Shown here piece after piece: positions 1 through 8,483 of a stretch of DNA of 25,646 nucleotides. Each line of letters opens with the position of its first letter. Position 1 is the first letter of the stretch. Position numbers and translations under genes: made by a program. The notes beneath the pieces are model-generated. The model was not told the origin of the DNA and did no database searches. It saw only the letters and a program-made list of their open reading frames with translations. Source of the stretch: Candidatus Omnitrophota bacterium (GTDB lineage Bacteria > Omnitrophota > Gorgyraeia > Aquiviventales > Aquiviventaceae); the NCBI GenBank assembly GCA_016206725.1, contig JACQRA010000118.1:1-25646 (forward strand), given 5' to 3'.

Positions 1-2
1 AG

Positions 3-149
3 TTTGAGGACCACCTGTTCTTGGTGCTGCATTTCCCGCGGTTCGACAAGCAAAGGCGGCTGACGATCCCCAGCGAGGTGGATGTCTTTGTCGGGGCAAA
101 CTATGTAGTCACGGTCCACACTGGCGAGTTGCGTCCTCTGGTCAAGCTG
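3..149 (+). pseudogene. corA: CorA-like magnesium transporter N-terminal fragment
   Basis: Residues encoded here, including HLFLVLHFPRFDK, PSEVDVFVGANYVVTVH and GELRPLVKL, match my knowledge of the soluble N-terminal domain of CorA Mg2+/Co2+ channels, which typically has an 'LFLVLHFPxF', an 'EVDFFxGxxYLVTVH' and then a 'LRPLxxL' block. The similarity stops near base 149, where the same frame changes to carbamoyltransferase sequence (LELDLSYFDFYTF). There is no CorA coiled coil, membrane segment or GMN motif. It is therefore only a fragment, and its 5' limit is outside the window. A natural fusion of these two families is not known to me. Confidence 0.7.
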
Positions 150-1187
150 ACCGACGAGGGGCTGGAGTTGGATCTGAGCTACTTTGATTTCTACACGTTC
201 GACCGTCGTCCCCATCTCTACCATCCGAAACTCGTGGCGCTCATCGGCCCGCCGCGCACACCTGAAGAGCCAATCACCGAGCGGCATCATGAGATTGCCG
301 GCGCGATGCAGCGGGTGTTTGTCGAGGCGGTGACCCATCTGCTGCGTCTGACCAAGCAGGTTGGAGGTGGGAGTGGGAACATCGCGCTCTCCGGCGGAGC
401 GGCGATGAACTGTGTGTTCAACGGTCTCTTGGATCGGCTCGATGTCTACGGGGACAGTTTTATTTCCTCCTGCCCTGATGACGGCGGGGTGTCAGTTGGG
501 GCGGCGCTGCTGGCCTACTATCGAGCGAACGGCCAAGCTCGTCGGACCACGCCGCTGACGCACAACTATTGGGGGCCCTCCTTCTCCGATGAGCAGATCG
601 CCGAGACGATTCAGAAATTCAAGATCCGAGCCGAACAGCCGGCCGATCTCGTCGAGCAGGTGGCGCGCGCGCTTGCGGACGGCCAGCTCGTCGGCTGGTT
701 CCAGGGGGCGATGGAATTTGGCCATCGGGCGCTGGGCAACCGCTCGATTTTGGCCGACCCGCGCGAGGCGACGACGAAGGATCGCGTCAACTCCGCCGTC
801 AAGTATCGCGAGAGTTTCCGTCCGTTTGCGCCGGCGGTGCTGGCGGAACGCGCAGAGGAGCTGTTTGCGCTTCGTCCCGGCCGGAAGGTGCGCTTCATGG
901 AACGGGTGACCTGGGTTCGGCCGGAGTGGAAAGACCGGTTGGGCGCAGTGACGCATGTGGACGGGACCGCGCGCGTCCAGACGGTGGAGCGGGACGTCAA
1001 CCCGAGGTTCTATGATCTCATTGCGGCCTTCGGTCGTCTGACCGGCGTGCCGGTCCTGCTCAATACGTCCTTTAACCTGAACGGCGAGCCGATCGTCTGC
1101 ACTCCGGAGCATGCGATCCGGACGTTCTATTCCTGCGGCCTGGACCTGTTGGTGCTTGGGCCGTCCCTCATCCGGAAGGACGCATGA
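3..1187 (+). CDS. Carbamoyltransferase (NodU/CmcH family), 5'-truncated and chimeric
   Basis: The frame is open from base 3 and its true start lies outside the window. From about base 150 onward the protein matches the NodU/CmcH/TobZ O-carbamoyltransferases, which transfer a carbamoyl group from carbamoyl phosphate to a hydroxyl via carbamoyl-adenylate. Visible blocks are LSGGAAMNCVFNG (Kae1-like domain), GAMEFGHRALGNRSILADPR, THVDGTARVQTV and NTSFNLNGEPIVCTPEHA (YrdC-like domain). About 340 carbamoyltransferase residues are present against the usual ~580-600, so the N-terminal ~230 residues, including the metal-binding HxxxH, are missing. The first ~50 residues instead resemble CorA. The chimera is unlikely to be a working carbamoyltransferase as written. 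The 3' end overlaps the next gene as ATGA. Family assignment is firm; the state of the 5' end is not. Confidence 0.85.
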   Translation, partial: FEDHLFLVLHFPRFDKQRRLTIPSEVDVFVGANYVVTVHTGELRPLVKLTDEGLELDLSYFDFYTFDRRPHLYHPKLVALIGPPRTPEEPITERHHEIAGAMQRVFVEAVTHLLRLTKQVGGGSGNIALSGGAAMNCVFNGLLDRLDVYGDSFISSCPDDGGVSVGAALLAYYRANGQARRTTPLTHNYWGPSFSDEQIAETIQKFKIRAEQPADLVEQVARALADGQLVGWFQGAMEFGHRALGNRSILADPREATTKDRVNSAVKYRESFRPFAPAVLAERAEELFALRPGRKVRFMERVTWVRPEWKDRLGAVTHVDGTARVQTVERDVNPRFYDLIAAFGRLTGVPVLLNTSFNLNGEPIVCTPEHAIRTFYSCGLDLLVLGPSLIRKDA

Positions 1188-3298
1188 CGCAGCAGTGGTT
1201 TGTGGCGCGCCTGACCCTGCCGGGATGGCTGGCGTTCATCTGGCCCCGGTTGCTCTGGCGGCGCCTGCGAGGCGGCCGGGTGGAAGGGTGTCAGGCCGTG
1301 GAGCACTCACCGTGGGGGTTGCGGGTGGCGCAGGTGACCGGCGGGTGGCTTGGCGTCCAGGTGGCGCCGCTCGTGTTCCGGCTGATGGACATTCGCGATG
1401 AGCGAGGCGTCCTGGTCCGCTTGCGGTTGGCGTACGGCGATCTCGCCGACGTGCAAGCGCAGATCGTTCATTCGCCGAGGTTCCGTGAGGCCACTCACGC
1501 TGCCGGGGTGCCGAAGCATCTGCCGAGCTACCTCGCCAAGGTACTGGCAATCGTGGACTTTGCGCAACATCACACGCTGTGGCATACGCTTCTCCTCGTA
1601 CAGGTGTGCCGATGGGAAGCTCGACGCAGGACGGTGGAGCGCTCCGGAATGCTCGCTGGCGTGTTCATCGAGCGGCTGCCCTGGATGGATGTGATGGCGC
1701 GCTATGCGGCGGAGCATCAGATCATGCTGGCGCCGATACCCCGGCTTGTCCATCCGTGGGACTGGCTGCGTCGCCAGCTTCGGCCCCTTCGTCGCTGGCT
1801 CCAGGCCGTGCACGGGTCATGGCGGCGGACGCGTTCGGTGCCGGCTGATCGAGCCCCTCGCGTGGCGACGGATTCCTTCGGCCAGCTCACTCTCGATCAT
1901 CCCGAACTTCATTCAGACCTGTTCTTCTGGCAGCAATCCGCGTTGCCTGGGCGCGATGTCCTCGTGCTCTTCCATTCGCCCCACGATCCGTTGGATGACC
2001 GCAAGCTTGCACAGTTGCGCGAGTACGACATGGACGCCGTGCCGCTCGTGCCTGGGGCGACCCGCCTGGCGTCGCGACCGGCGTTTCTCCCACGGCTGAC
2101 ATGGCCAGCGACGCCTCCTCAATGGCGTCTCCGGCGACAGGGCGGCGTCGAGGAAGCCTGGTTGCGTGCGTGTGCGGCGGATTATCAATCGGTGCGGCGG
2201 TTCTGGGAACAGCTCTTCGCCTCCTCTGGCGTGAGGGTGTATCTGACGTGGTACCGGTATGACCCTGCGCATTGCGCGATCGCCGATGCGTTGGAGGCGA
2301 TCGGGGGGGTGCTGGCGATCTATCAACGTGCGCATGATGCCTGTCCCTCCGCCGAGACCGCTGTGACCGCGGACGTATTTTTTTGCTACTCGCGCTCGGC
2401 GGCGGAGATTGAGCAGCAGTCCGGGTCGCGCGTCTCTTCCTATGTCGTGACCGGCTATCTCGGAGATCACCGTGCCCCGTTACTGCAGGTCCAGACCCGA
2501 CGGATTCGCGAACGCTTACAGGCGCACGGCGCGCAGCGCATCATGGCCTTCATGGATGAGGGATCGCTGAATCATCGGTGGTGGTTTCTCGATGATCAGG
2601 CTCAGCAGGAGCAGCATCAGTTCCTCTTGGAGCGCGTGCTGGCTGAACCGTGGTTCGGTCTGATCCTCAAACCCAAAAAGCCCTCGACCTTGCGAGAGCG
2701 GCTGGGCCCGGTGGCGCGGCTTCTGGATCAAGCCGAGGCCACGGGTCGTTGCCATGTGTTTGAGGAAGGCGGCGGGTATGGGGCGTACCCGCCAGCCGCG
2801 GCTGCGCTGGCCGCAGACGTGGCCGTCCACGGCCACCTGTTTACGGGGACCGCCGGCATGGAGTGTGCGTTGGCCGGTGTGCCGACGCTGTTGTTGGACC
2901 GGGAAGGCTGGCCCCTCAGCCCGCTGTATCGGTTGGGGGAGGGACGCGTGGTCTTCACCAGGTTGGATATCTTGTGGCGAGCCTGTCTTGAACAGTGGCG
3001 GCGGCCGGGAGGTATCCCGGGCTTCGGCGACTGGTCAGAGCGGCTTGAGGAACTGGATCCGTTTCGCGATGGCCGAGCGGCCTTCCGCCTTGGCACGTAT
3101 GTCCAGTGGCTGCTGGAGGGATTCAAGGCGGGCTTGAACCGGCAAGCCGTCATGGCGCAGGCCTCAGAGCGCTATGCGGTTCAGTGGGGATCGGACAAGA
3201 TCCTCGCGTTCGATGGATCCGCGTCGCTGTCAGGCCGGGATGGCTTGGTGCCTCAGGACGACGAGGTCCATTCAGTGCAGGTACAGCGTCATGTCTGA
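1184..3298 (+). CDS. Large surface-polysaccharide biosynthesis protein, probable GT-B-like glycosyltransferase
   Basis: This 704-residue protein has no family I can name with certainty. The C-terminal third looks like the nucleotide-sugar-binding half of a GT-B fold. It has an ILKPKKPS strand near residue 490, then PAAAALAADVAVHGHLFTG, GTAGMECALAGVPTLLLDREGWP around 550-580, and GEGRVVF. The order of a K-P segment, a G-T-A-G/E loop and a GVP-TLLLD strand recalls the 'PFTS-motif' surface polysaccharide proteins. Residues 1-330 are poorly recognisable and rich in Trp and Arg, with no signal peptide. The ATG start overlaps the previous stop (ATGA), and the end overlaps the next ATG by 8 bases, so the gene is translated within the operon. 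The role is inferred from fold-like features and neighbours: transfer of a sugar, or modification of a lipid-linked or surface glycan. Confidence 0.6.
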   Translation: MTQQWFVARLTLPGWLAFIWPRLLWRRLRGGRVEGCQAVEHSPWGLRVAQVTGGWLGVQVAPLVFRLMDIRDERGVLVRLRLAYGDLADVQAQIVHSPRFREATHAAGVPKHLPSYLAKVLAIVDFAQHHTLWHTLLLVQVCRWEARRRTVERSGMLAGVFIERLPWMDVMARYAAEHQIMLAPIPRLVHPWDWLRRQLRPLRRWLQAVHGSWRRTRSVPADRAPRVATDSFGQLTLDHPELHSDLFFWQQSALPGRDVLVLFHSPHDPLDDRKLAQLREYDMDAVPLVPGATRLASRPAFLPRLTWPATPPQWRLRRQGGVEEAWLRACAADYQSVRRFWEQLFASSGVRVYLTWYRYDPAHCAIADALEAIGGVLAIYQRAHDACPSAETAVTADVFFCYSRSAAEIEQQSGSRVSSYVVTGYLGDHRAPLLQVQTRRIRERLQAHGAQRIMAFMDEGSLNHRWWFLDDQAQQEQHQFLLERVLAEPWFGLILKPKKPSTLRERLGPVARLLDQAEATGRCHVFEEGGGYGAYPPAAAALAADVAVHGHLFTGTAGMECALAGVPTLLLDREGWPLSPLYRLGEGRVVFTRLDILWRACLEQWRRPGGIPGFGDWSERLEELDPFRDGRAAFRLGTYVQWLLEGFKAGLNRQAVMAQASERYAVQWGSDKILAFDGSASLSGRDGLVPQDDEVHSVQVQRHV

Positions 3299-4895
3299 GG
3301 AATGGGTTTCAATCTACGAAGAGCTGTCGGAGGCGATGCTGGACGTTCGCCGTGCCTGCCCGAAGCTGCCGGTGCTCGGCACCTCGACGTTGCGCCCCAG
3401 GCATTTATTACCGTCTGACCAAGTTCAGCTGGTGGACCAAGAGGTGGGGCGGCGCAACGGCCGTCAGTCTCAACAAGAAGGGAAGGAGGAACAGCGTCTT
3501 GAGCTTCCGTCCCTCTGGCTCATCCTGTGGCGATGGGCGCAATGCGTCGCGTTTGCTTGTCAAGACGCGTGGCGTCTGAGCCGGCTTCGATGTCGGTTTG
3601 GTCGGACGCTCCTCCGCCTGGCGCAGCAGCCGGCTGACGTGATTCTCAGAACATGGTACTTCCGACCGCCTACCGAGGAGCTCTCGAGCGATTTCTACTA
3701 CGGGACGCTGCCGCAACAGCTCCAGGCGCGCGGCGTGCGCTGTGTGATGCTCTGTGGGGATATCCGCGGGACGCCGGAGATCGAATTTTCCTCGGCCGTG
3801 CTTTGTCAGCCGCAGATCCGCAGCATCCCGGAATGGCTCCTGGTGCCGCCATGGGCGCCTCTTGTGATTGCCTGGGAGCAGTTGACGACTGCGCTGTCGC
3901 TGCGTCGTCTGGCGGCTGGCTGGGGGGACCGTCGTGTCGCCCGAGTCTGCGCCGCTGGATGTCTGGGGAGCCTTCAGACGATCACCCAACGCAACACCTT
4001 ACATTTCTACGCAGCACGGAGTGCCGTCGAGCGCTGGCGCGCGAAGGCGTTCGTGACGTTTTACGAGGGGCAGCCGTGGGAACAGCCGGCCTGGCACGGC
4101 GCCAAGGAGGCCGACCCCCGGTGCGTGACAGTCGGCTATCAGCATACCGTGCTGTTGTCCCATAACTTCGCGCTCATGAAGCCGCAAGATGACGGCCGCA
4201 TCTCCGCTCAGCCGGACGTCGTCCTGTGTTCCGGACATCGGACGCGTGCGTTCATGTCGCCTGGCCACCTGCGCTCCCGTCTCATCGAGTTCGGGACGTT
4301 TCGACCGTTCCCGGTGTCGGATGCTCTCCGCAGGCCCTCGCCGGGCAAGCGCGTGGTGCTGGTCGTGCCGGAAACCGGGATTCTTCGAGAAGCGGTGTTG
4401 CTGTTTGAGTTCGCCATGCAGGCGGCGCGACTGTTGCCCGATCATCGGTTTATCTTTCGGTGCCACCCCATCATGCCATTTGATCAACTCCGCGCCTCCC
4501 TTCCACAGACCCCTGAGGAGTTCCCAAACATCGAGGTGTCACGGACGCGGTCGTTCGAGGAGGACTGCGGGCGCGCGTCGGTGGTGCTGTACCGCGGTTC
4601 CTCGTCGGTCCTGTATGCGGTCATGCATGGCTTGAAGCCCTTCTACCTGCATCAGGCGCGACATGAGCACGGCGATCCGCTCTTTGAGCTGGACGTGTGG
4701 CGGGAACGGGTCGGCTCCATGGAGGAGTTTGCGAATGCGGCCAGACGGTACGCCGCCACCTCGGAGTATGATGCGGTGTCGCACTGGGAGCCGGCGGCGG
4801 CCTACGTGCGGGCTTACGCCATGCCGGTGACGGAACGTTCACTGGATCTGTTTCTGGACGCGGTGGCGCTGTCCGACCAGGGGTCGCGGGGATGA
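3291..4895 (+). CDS. Surface carbohydrate biosynthesis protein, probable GT-B-like glycosyltransferase
   Basis: This encodes 534 residues. I place the start at the ATG at 3291, which overlaps the previous stop; an in-frame ATG at 3174 would overlap by 125 bases and encodes shadow-like sequence. The second half resembles GT-B-like surface-carbohydrate proteins of O-antigen loci. Near residue 281 is GYQHTVLLSHN, followed by PDVVLCSGHRTRAFM, a VVLVVPETGILRE strand, FIFRCHPIMPF, and near residue 435 RGSSSVLYAVMHGLKPFYL, which resembles the sugar-nucleotide-binding loop of that group. The first ~200 residues are unrecognised. Its tandem position with another large GT-B-like gene suggests the two act on successive steps, but no substrate can be read from the sequence. 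The family call is moderate and the exact reaction is unknown. Confidence 0.6.
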   Translation: MSEEWVSIYEELSEAMLDVRRACPKLPVLGTSTLRPRHLLPSDQVQLVDQEVGRRNGRQSQQEGKEEQRLELPSLWLILWRWAQCVAFACQDAWRLSRLRCRFGRTLLRLAQQPADVILRTWYFRPPTEELSSDFYYGTLPQQLQARGVRCVMLCGDIRGTPEIEFSSAVLCQPQIRSIPEWLLVPPWAPLVIAWEQLTTALSLRRLAAGWGDRRVARVCAAGCLGSLQTITQRNTLHFYAARSAVERWRAKAFVTFYEGQPWEQPAWHGAKEADPRCVTVGYQHTVLLSHNFALMKPQDDGRISAQPDVVLCSGHRTRAFMSPGHLRSRLIEFGTFRPFPVSDALRRPSPGKRVVLVVPETGILREAVLLFEFAMQAARLLPDHRFIFRCHPIMPFDQLRASLPQTPEEFPNIEVSRTRSFEEDCGRASVVLYRGSSSVLYAVMHGLKPFYLHQARHEHGDPLFELDVWRERVGSMEEFANAARRYAATSEYDAVSHWEPAAAYVRAYAMPVTERSLDLFLDAVALSDQGSRG

Positions 4896-5920
4896 ACGTC
4901 CTGCTCGTCGGATACGGCTACATGGGGAAGATTCGCCATCGGGTCCTGCGACAACATCCGTCAGTCCGCACGATTACGGTCGTGGATCCGGCCCTCGATG
5001 CCTCCTCCGAGCTGGGCCAGACGATGTTGCCTGCCGGCGCGGCGATTCCATGGGACGGCGTGGACGCCGTGTTTGTGTGTACGCCGAACTACGTGACCGC
5101 CGCGCTGTGTGCGGAGGCGATTCGTCGGTGTGGACGGGTCTTCTGCGAAAAGCCGCCCGGGCGGAACTGGGAGGAATTTCGTCACATCGCCGAGACGGCC
5201 GCCACCGTCCGCGACCCCATCCTGATGTTCGGCTTCAACCATCGGTTACACCCGTCGGTCCAAGCGGCGAAGGCCCTCGTGGGGGAGGGGGATCTCGGCG
5301 AGATTTTGTATGTCAAGGGCACCTATGGCAAGTCGGGGGGCCTGCACTTTCGTCAGAATTGGCGCAGCCAACTCGCGTTGGCCGGCGGCGGCATTCTGCT
5401 CGACCAGGGCATCCACCTGCTCGATCTGTTCCATTTGTTTCTGGGACGCCTCTCGGTGGTGGATGCGATCCTGACCGATTCGTTCTGGGGATGTGGCGTC
5501 GAAGACAATGCCTTCCTGCTGTTGCGCAACGACCAAGGCATCCCGGCGTTTCTCCATTCCTCAGCCACGCTCTGGAAACACACGTTTCGCATCGAGATTG
5601 GTTGCGCGAAGGGCTACGTGGTGGCCAGCGGGTTCCTGTCGCAGACAGGCAGCTACGGCCGTGAACAGCTGGTGATCGGGAAACGTCAATTTGAAGATGA
5701 AGCCATGGCGCTGGGCAACCCCCGAGAGGAGATCATTTACTTCGACCGGGATGAGTCGTGGGAGAAAGAAGTTCAGGAGTTTCTCTCGGCCGTGAAGGAA
5801 CGCCGTCCGGCGCAGCACGGGACACTGGACGACGCTCAGGAGGTCATGAGGCTGATTCGTGACGCCTACGCGGTGGCGGAGCGCCAGACGTCCAAACGGG
5901 GGACTCATGAGAGCGATTGA
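4892..5920 (+). CDS. Gfo/Idh/MocA-family NAD(P)-dependent sugar oxidoreductase
   Basis: This 342-residue protein is the usual length for the family. It has an N-terminal Rossmann domain with GYGYMG at residues 7-12, the diagnostic E86-K87-P88 (CEKPPGRN), and a C-terminal alpha/beta domain with GGGILLDQGIHLLDL, containing D171 and the likely catalytic H175. Members oxidise or reduce sugar or inositol carbons using a bound or exchangeable nicotinamide cofactor. In glycan loci they commonly make 3-keto sugars ahead of amination or epimerisation. No aminotransferase is visible in the window, so the product here is open. ATGA overlap with the upstream gene fixes the start, and the 3' end overlaps the next gene by 14 bases. 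Family is confident; substrate unknown. Confidence 0.9.
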   Translation: MNVLLVGYGYMGKIRHRVLRQHPSVRTITVVDPALDASSELGQTMLPAGAAIPWDGVDAVFVCTPNYVTAALCAEAIRRCGRVFCEKPPGRNWEEFRHIAETAATVRDPILMFGFNHRLHPSVQAAKALVGEGDLGEILYVKGTYGKSGGLHFRQNWRSQLALAGGGILLDQGIHLLDLFHLFLGRLSVVDAILTDSFWGCGVEDNAFLLLRNDQGIPAFLHSSATLWKHTFRIEIGCAKGYVVASGFLSQTGSYGREQLVIGKRQFEDEAMALGNPREEIIYFDRDESWEKEVQEFLSAVKERRPAQHGTLDDAQEVMRLIRDAYAVAERQTSKRGTHESD

Positions 5921-6887
5921 ATCAGGGCTCAGCATTCCCCTCTCCTCGGTGAAGCCGTTGGAGGGGCAGGTGCGCTACCGCGCCTTCTGTGTTCAGGCGA
6001 CGCGCGCCGTACTCAAGGCGGGGCGGACTCATTGGCGTGACGTCTCCCCCGTGAGCGGGGAGCGGCTGGAGCCATTCGGCGCCGTGGAGGGGCTGGAGTA
6101 TCGTCGCTGTCCGTCCAGCGGCAGCCTGTTTCTCGCAGAGATGCCCGATCCGGTGGCGTGGGCGCGGGTGCTCCGGGAGGTGGCGCGCCAGCGATTCGCC
6201 CCGGATGGCTTCTATCCTCAGTTAGCGCAATTGCGGACGGAACACGTGTATACGCCGAAGCTCGAATGGATTCAAAACACCCTCCGCCTACAAGGATTGC
6301 CGCGGCCTACCCTCGTGGAGATCGCCACCCCCCCAAGCGTCATGAGCCAGTTATTGGGAGAGAGCGCGCGGTTCTCCGACGTGGCGGTGATTGACGAAAT
6401 GGCGTTGGCCCATGGAGAAGCCACGGGGGTTGGGGATCGTCGCGTGGAGGTGGCGATCCTCTTGGAGTCGCTTGACCGGGTGGATGATCCCCGAGCGCTC
6501 CTGGAAGGCGTGGCGCACATGCTGAAGGAGGGGGGGTTAGTGTTTCTGACGGCGCTGGTCTCTTCAGGATTTGACATGGCCGTCCTGGGGATCAATAATG
6601 TGTATTTATGCCCGCCGGATCGTACGAACTGCTTCAGTCTCAGTGGTCTTGTCACGCTGCTGGCCGACGTGGGCTTTGGCCTGGTCGAGGTGAGCACCCC
6701 CGGCGTCTTGGATGTTGAAGTGGTCCAGGCGCACCTGCAACGAGATCCCACCCTCCCCCTGTCTCCCTTTGAGCGGCAGGTGATCGGCTCGACGGAAGCG
6801 GCCCGGGAACAGCTTCAGACGTTCTTGCAGCGCGGCGGGCTGAGCTCGTTCGCGCGAATCGTCGCGAAGAAACTTGGCGGCGGCTGA
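5907..6887 (+). CDS. Methyltransf_23-like SAM methyltransferase with degenerate cofactor motif
   Basis: This encodes 326 residues from the ATG at 5907, which overlaps the oxidoreductase end by 14 bases. The C-terminal half matches class I methyltransferases of the type found in glycan clusters: VEVAILLESLDRVDDPRALL (normally 'E-x-x-EHV-x-DP'), LKEGGLVFLTAL, PDRTNCFSLSGLVTLLADVGF and STPGVLDVEVV. However, the usual motif I (D-x-G-x-G-x-G) is replaced by LVEIATPPSV, and the 'EH' pair reads LD. SAM binding by the standard loop is therefore doubtful. It may be a divergent methyltransferase or a non-catalytic relative. The N-terminal section has RCPSSGSLFL, where related proteins often carry a cysteine-rich zinc-binding motif; only one Cys remains here. 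Confidence 0.65.
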   Translation: MRAIESGLSIPLSSVKPLEGQVRYRAFCVQATRAVLKAGRTHWRDVSPVSGERLEPFGAVEGLEYRRCPSSGSLFLAEMPDPVAWARVLREVARQRFAPDGFYPQLAQLRTEHVYTPKLEWIQNTLRLQGLPRPTLVEIATPPSVMSQLLGESARFSDVAVIDEMALAHGEATGVGDRRVEVAILLESLDRVDDPRALLEGVAHMLKEGGLVFLTALVSSGFDMAVLGINNVYLCPPDRTNCFSLSGLVTLLADVGFGLVEVSTPGVLDVEVVQAHLQRDPTLPLSPFERQVIGSTEAAREQLQTFLQRGGLSSFARIVAKKLGGG

Positions 6888-6903
6888 TCGTCACAACACA
6901 CGC

Positions 6904-6910
6904 AGGAGGA
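6904..6910 (+). promoter_or_regulatory. Strong Shine-Dalgarno for the radical SAM gene
   Basis: AGGAGGA lies 10 bases upstream of the ATG at 6921. Two other ATGs (6911 and 6916) fall between it and the chosen start, but both are out of frame and reach a stop within a few codons. The start at 6921 is therefore the coding one. This 33-base gap is one of the few real intergenic gaps in the window. Confidence 0.75.
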
Positions 6911-6920
6911 ATGCCATGAG

Positions 6921-8483
6921 ATGAGTGAACCTGGCAAGTTTCGGGTGCTGCTGACGTATCCCAACCTCAGCATGATGCTCACGCCGTCGTACGCGGTGGG
7001 GCTCTTCACCTCCGTCCTGAAGCAGCAGGGCTACGAGATCCAGCTGTTCGACTGCACCCCGTATTTGGCCTCCTATGAGTTTATGGGGGAGCCGCTGCCG
7101 GTAACACGGGCGAACAAGCTGCTCAACAGCCGCAAGTTCGACGCGCTGGCGCTGTGGGGCGAGCCCAAGAAGCACATGCTGGACGACTACGCCAAGATGC
7201 TCGACGCGTTCAAGCCCCATGCGGTGGTCTTCTCCACGGTCGTCGAAGACACCTGGCCGCAGGTCAAAGACCTACTGAAAGTCTTGCAGCACTACCCGGA
7301 GGTGGCGCACCTCATCGGCGGCGTCTTCACCACGATGGCGCCGGAGATGGCCATGGCCCACCCGTCGGTCCAGTGCATCAGCCTGGGCGAGGGCGAAGAG
7401 ATCCTCGTGGACTTCTGCGAGGCCGTCCGCAATGGCGCGGCGCCCGTTCACATCCCCGGCACGTGGGCTCGCGACGCCGAAGGCACGATCCACCACAACC
7501 CGGCGCGGCCGCTGGTGGACATCAACAAGGTCATCCCGGATTTCTCTCTGTTCGACGAGCGGCGGTTCCTCCGGCCGCTGGGGGCGCGGATCTGGAAAGC
7601 GATCCCCCTGGAAACGTACCGCGGGTGTCCCTACACCTGCACGTTCTGCAACTCGCCGCGGCAAGTCACCCTGGCCAAGGAGAAGGGGCAAGGGCTCTAT
7701 CTGCGCCGCAAGACCATGCCGAATCTCCGGCGCGAGATGGAGATCATGATCAATCGCTACAAACCGGAGTTCTTCTACATCAACGATGATGCCTTCATGG
7801 CCCGGCCCAAGCAGGAGATCGCGGAGTTCGTTGAGATGTATCGCGATTTCAAGATTCCGTTCTGGTTCCAGACGCGCTTCGAGGACATTGATGCGGAGAA
7901 GTTGGACTGGGTGGTCAAGGTGGGCTGCTACCGGATCTCCTTCGGCCTGGAGCACGGCAACGAGGAGTATCGCCGCGAGAAGCTCCGCCGAAAGATGACC
8001 AACCAGTTTATCCTGGACCAGGCCAAGATCGTGACGGCCTCGGGCATTCCGTTCACGCTGAACGTCCTTGTGGGGATGCCCTATGAGACGCGCGAGCTGC
8101 TGTTCGACAGCATGCGGCTCATCCGCGAAGTCAACTCGTATGACGCGCTGAGCGTGAACGTCTTCGTGCCGTATCATGGCACGCCGCTGCGCGAGATGGC
8201 CATCCAAGAAGGGTGGCTCGACCCGGACGCGCAGACGACGTCGGTGATCTCCAAGTCGTTGCTGCGGATGCCGCCGCCCTATCTCCAGCCCGATGAGATT
8301 TTGGGGCTCCAGCGCGTCTTTCCCCTCTACGCGCGCCTGGGGGAATCCCGCTATCCGGAGATCCAGATGGCGGAACGGTTTGATGAGGAGGGAGAGCGGG
8401 TCTTTCAGGCTCTCTCGAAGGAGTTCTACCAGATGGCCTATGGGGTGGAGGAAGCTGAACGGATGCTGACCTATGCCGGCTAA
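6921..8483 (+). CDS. Radical SAM protein with cobalamin-binding-like N-terminal domain
   Basis: This encodes 520 residues. The radical SAM cluster motif is clear: C236-P-Y-T-C240-T-F-C243 (CxxxCxxC), preceded by ETYRG. It binds a [4Fe-4S] cluster that cleaves S-adenosylmethionine. Downstream are the expected barrel features RISFGLEHGNEEYR and GIPFTLNVLVGMPYET. The first ~190 residues form a B12-binding-type Rossmann domain (VLLTYPNLSMMLTPSYAVG, then HLIGGVF and ISLGEGEE), but I do not see the cobalamin-anchoring DxHxxG motif. B12 may be bound in another way or not at all. Class-B members methylate or rearrange unreactive carbons; in a polysaccharide locus a sugar or lipid substrate is plausible but unproven. 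It ends 11 bases inside the next gene. Confidence 0.9.
   Translation: MSEPGKFRVLLTYPNLSMMLTPSYAVGLFTSVLKQQGYEIQLFDCTPYLASYEFMGEPLPVTRANKLLNSRKFDALALWGEPKKHMLDDYAKMLDAFKPHAVVFSTVVEDTWPQVKDLLKVLQHYPEVAHLIGGVFTTMAPEMAMAHPSVQCISLGEGEEILVDFCEAVRNGAAPVHIPGTWARDAEGTIHHNPARPLVDINKVIPDFSLFDERRFLRPLGARIWKAIPLETYRGCPYTCTFCNSPRQVTLAKEKGQGLYLRRKTMPNLRREMEIMINRYKPEFFYINDDAFMARPKQEIAEFVEMYRDFKIPFWFQTRFEDIDAEKLDWVVKVGCYRISFGLEHGNEEYRREKLRRKMTNQFILDQAKIVTASGIPFTLNVLVGMPYETRELLFDSMRLIREVNSYDALSVNVFVPYHGTPLREMAIQEGWLDPDAQTTSVISKSLLRMPPPYLQPDEILGLQRVFPLYARLGESRYPEIQMAERFDEEGERVFQALSKEFYQMAYGVEEAERMLTYAG

Noticed and set aside
3174..3290. Earlier in-frame start for the second GT-B-like gene
   Set aside because: It would overlap the preceding gene by 125 bases and encodes a Ser/Arg-rich stretch typical of an out-of-frame shadow; the ATG at 3291 gives the usual short overlap.
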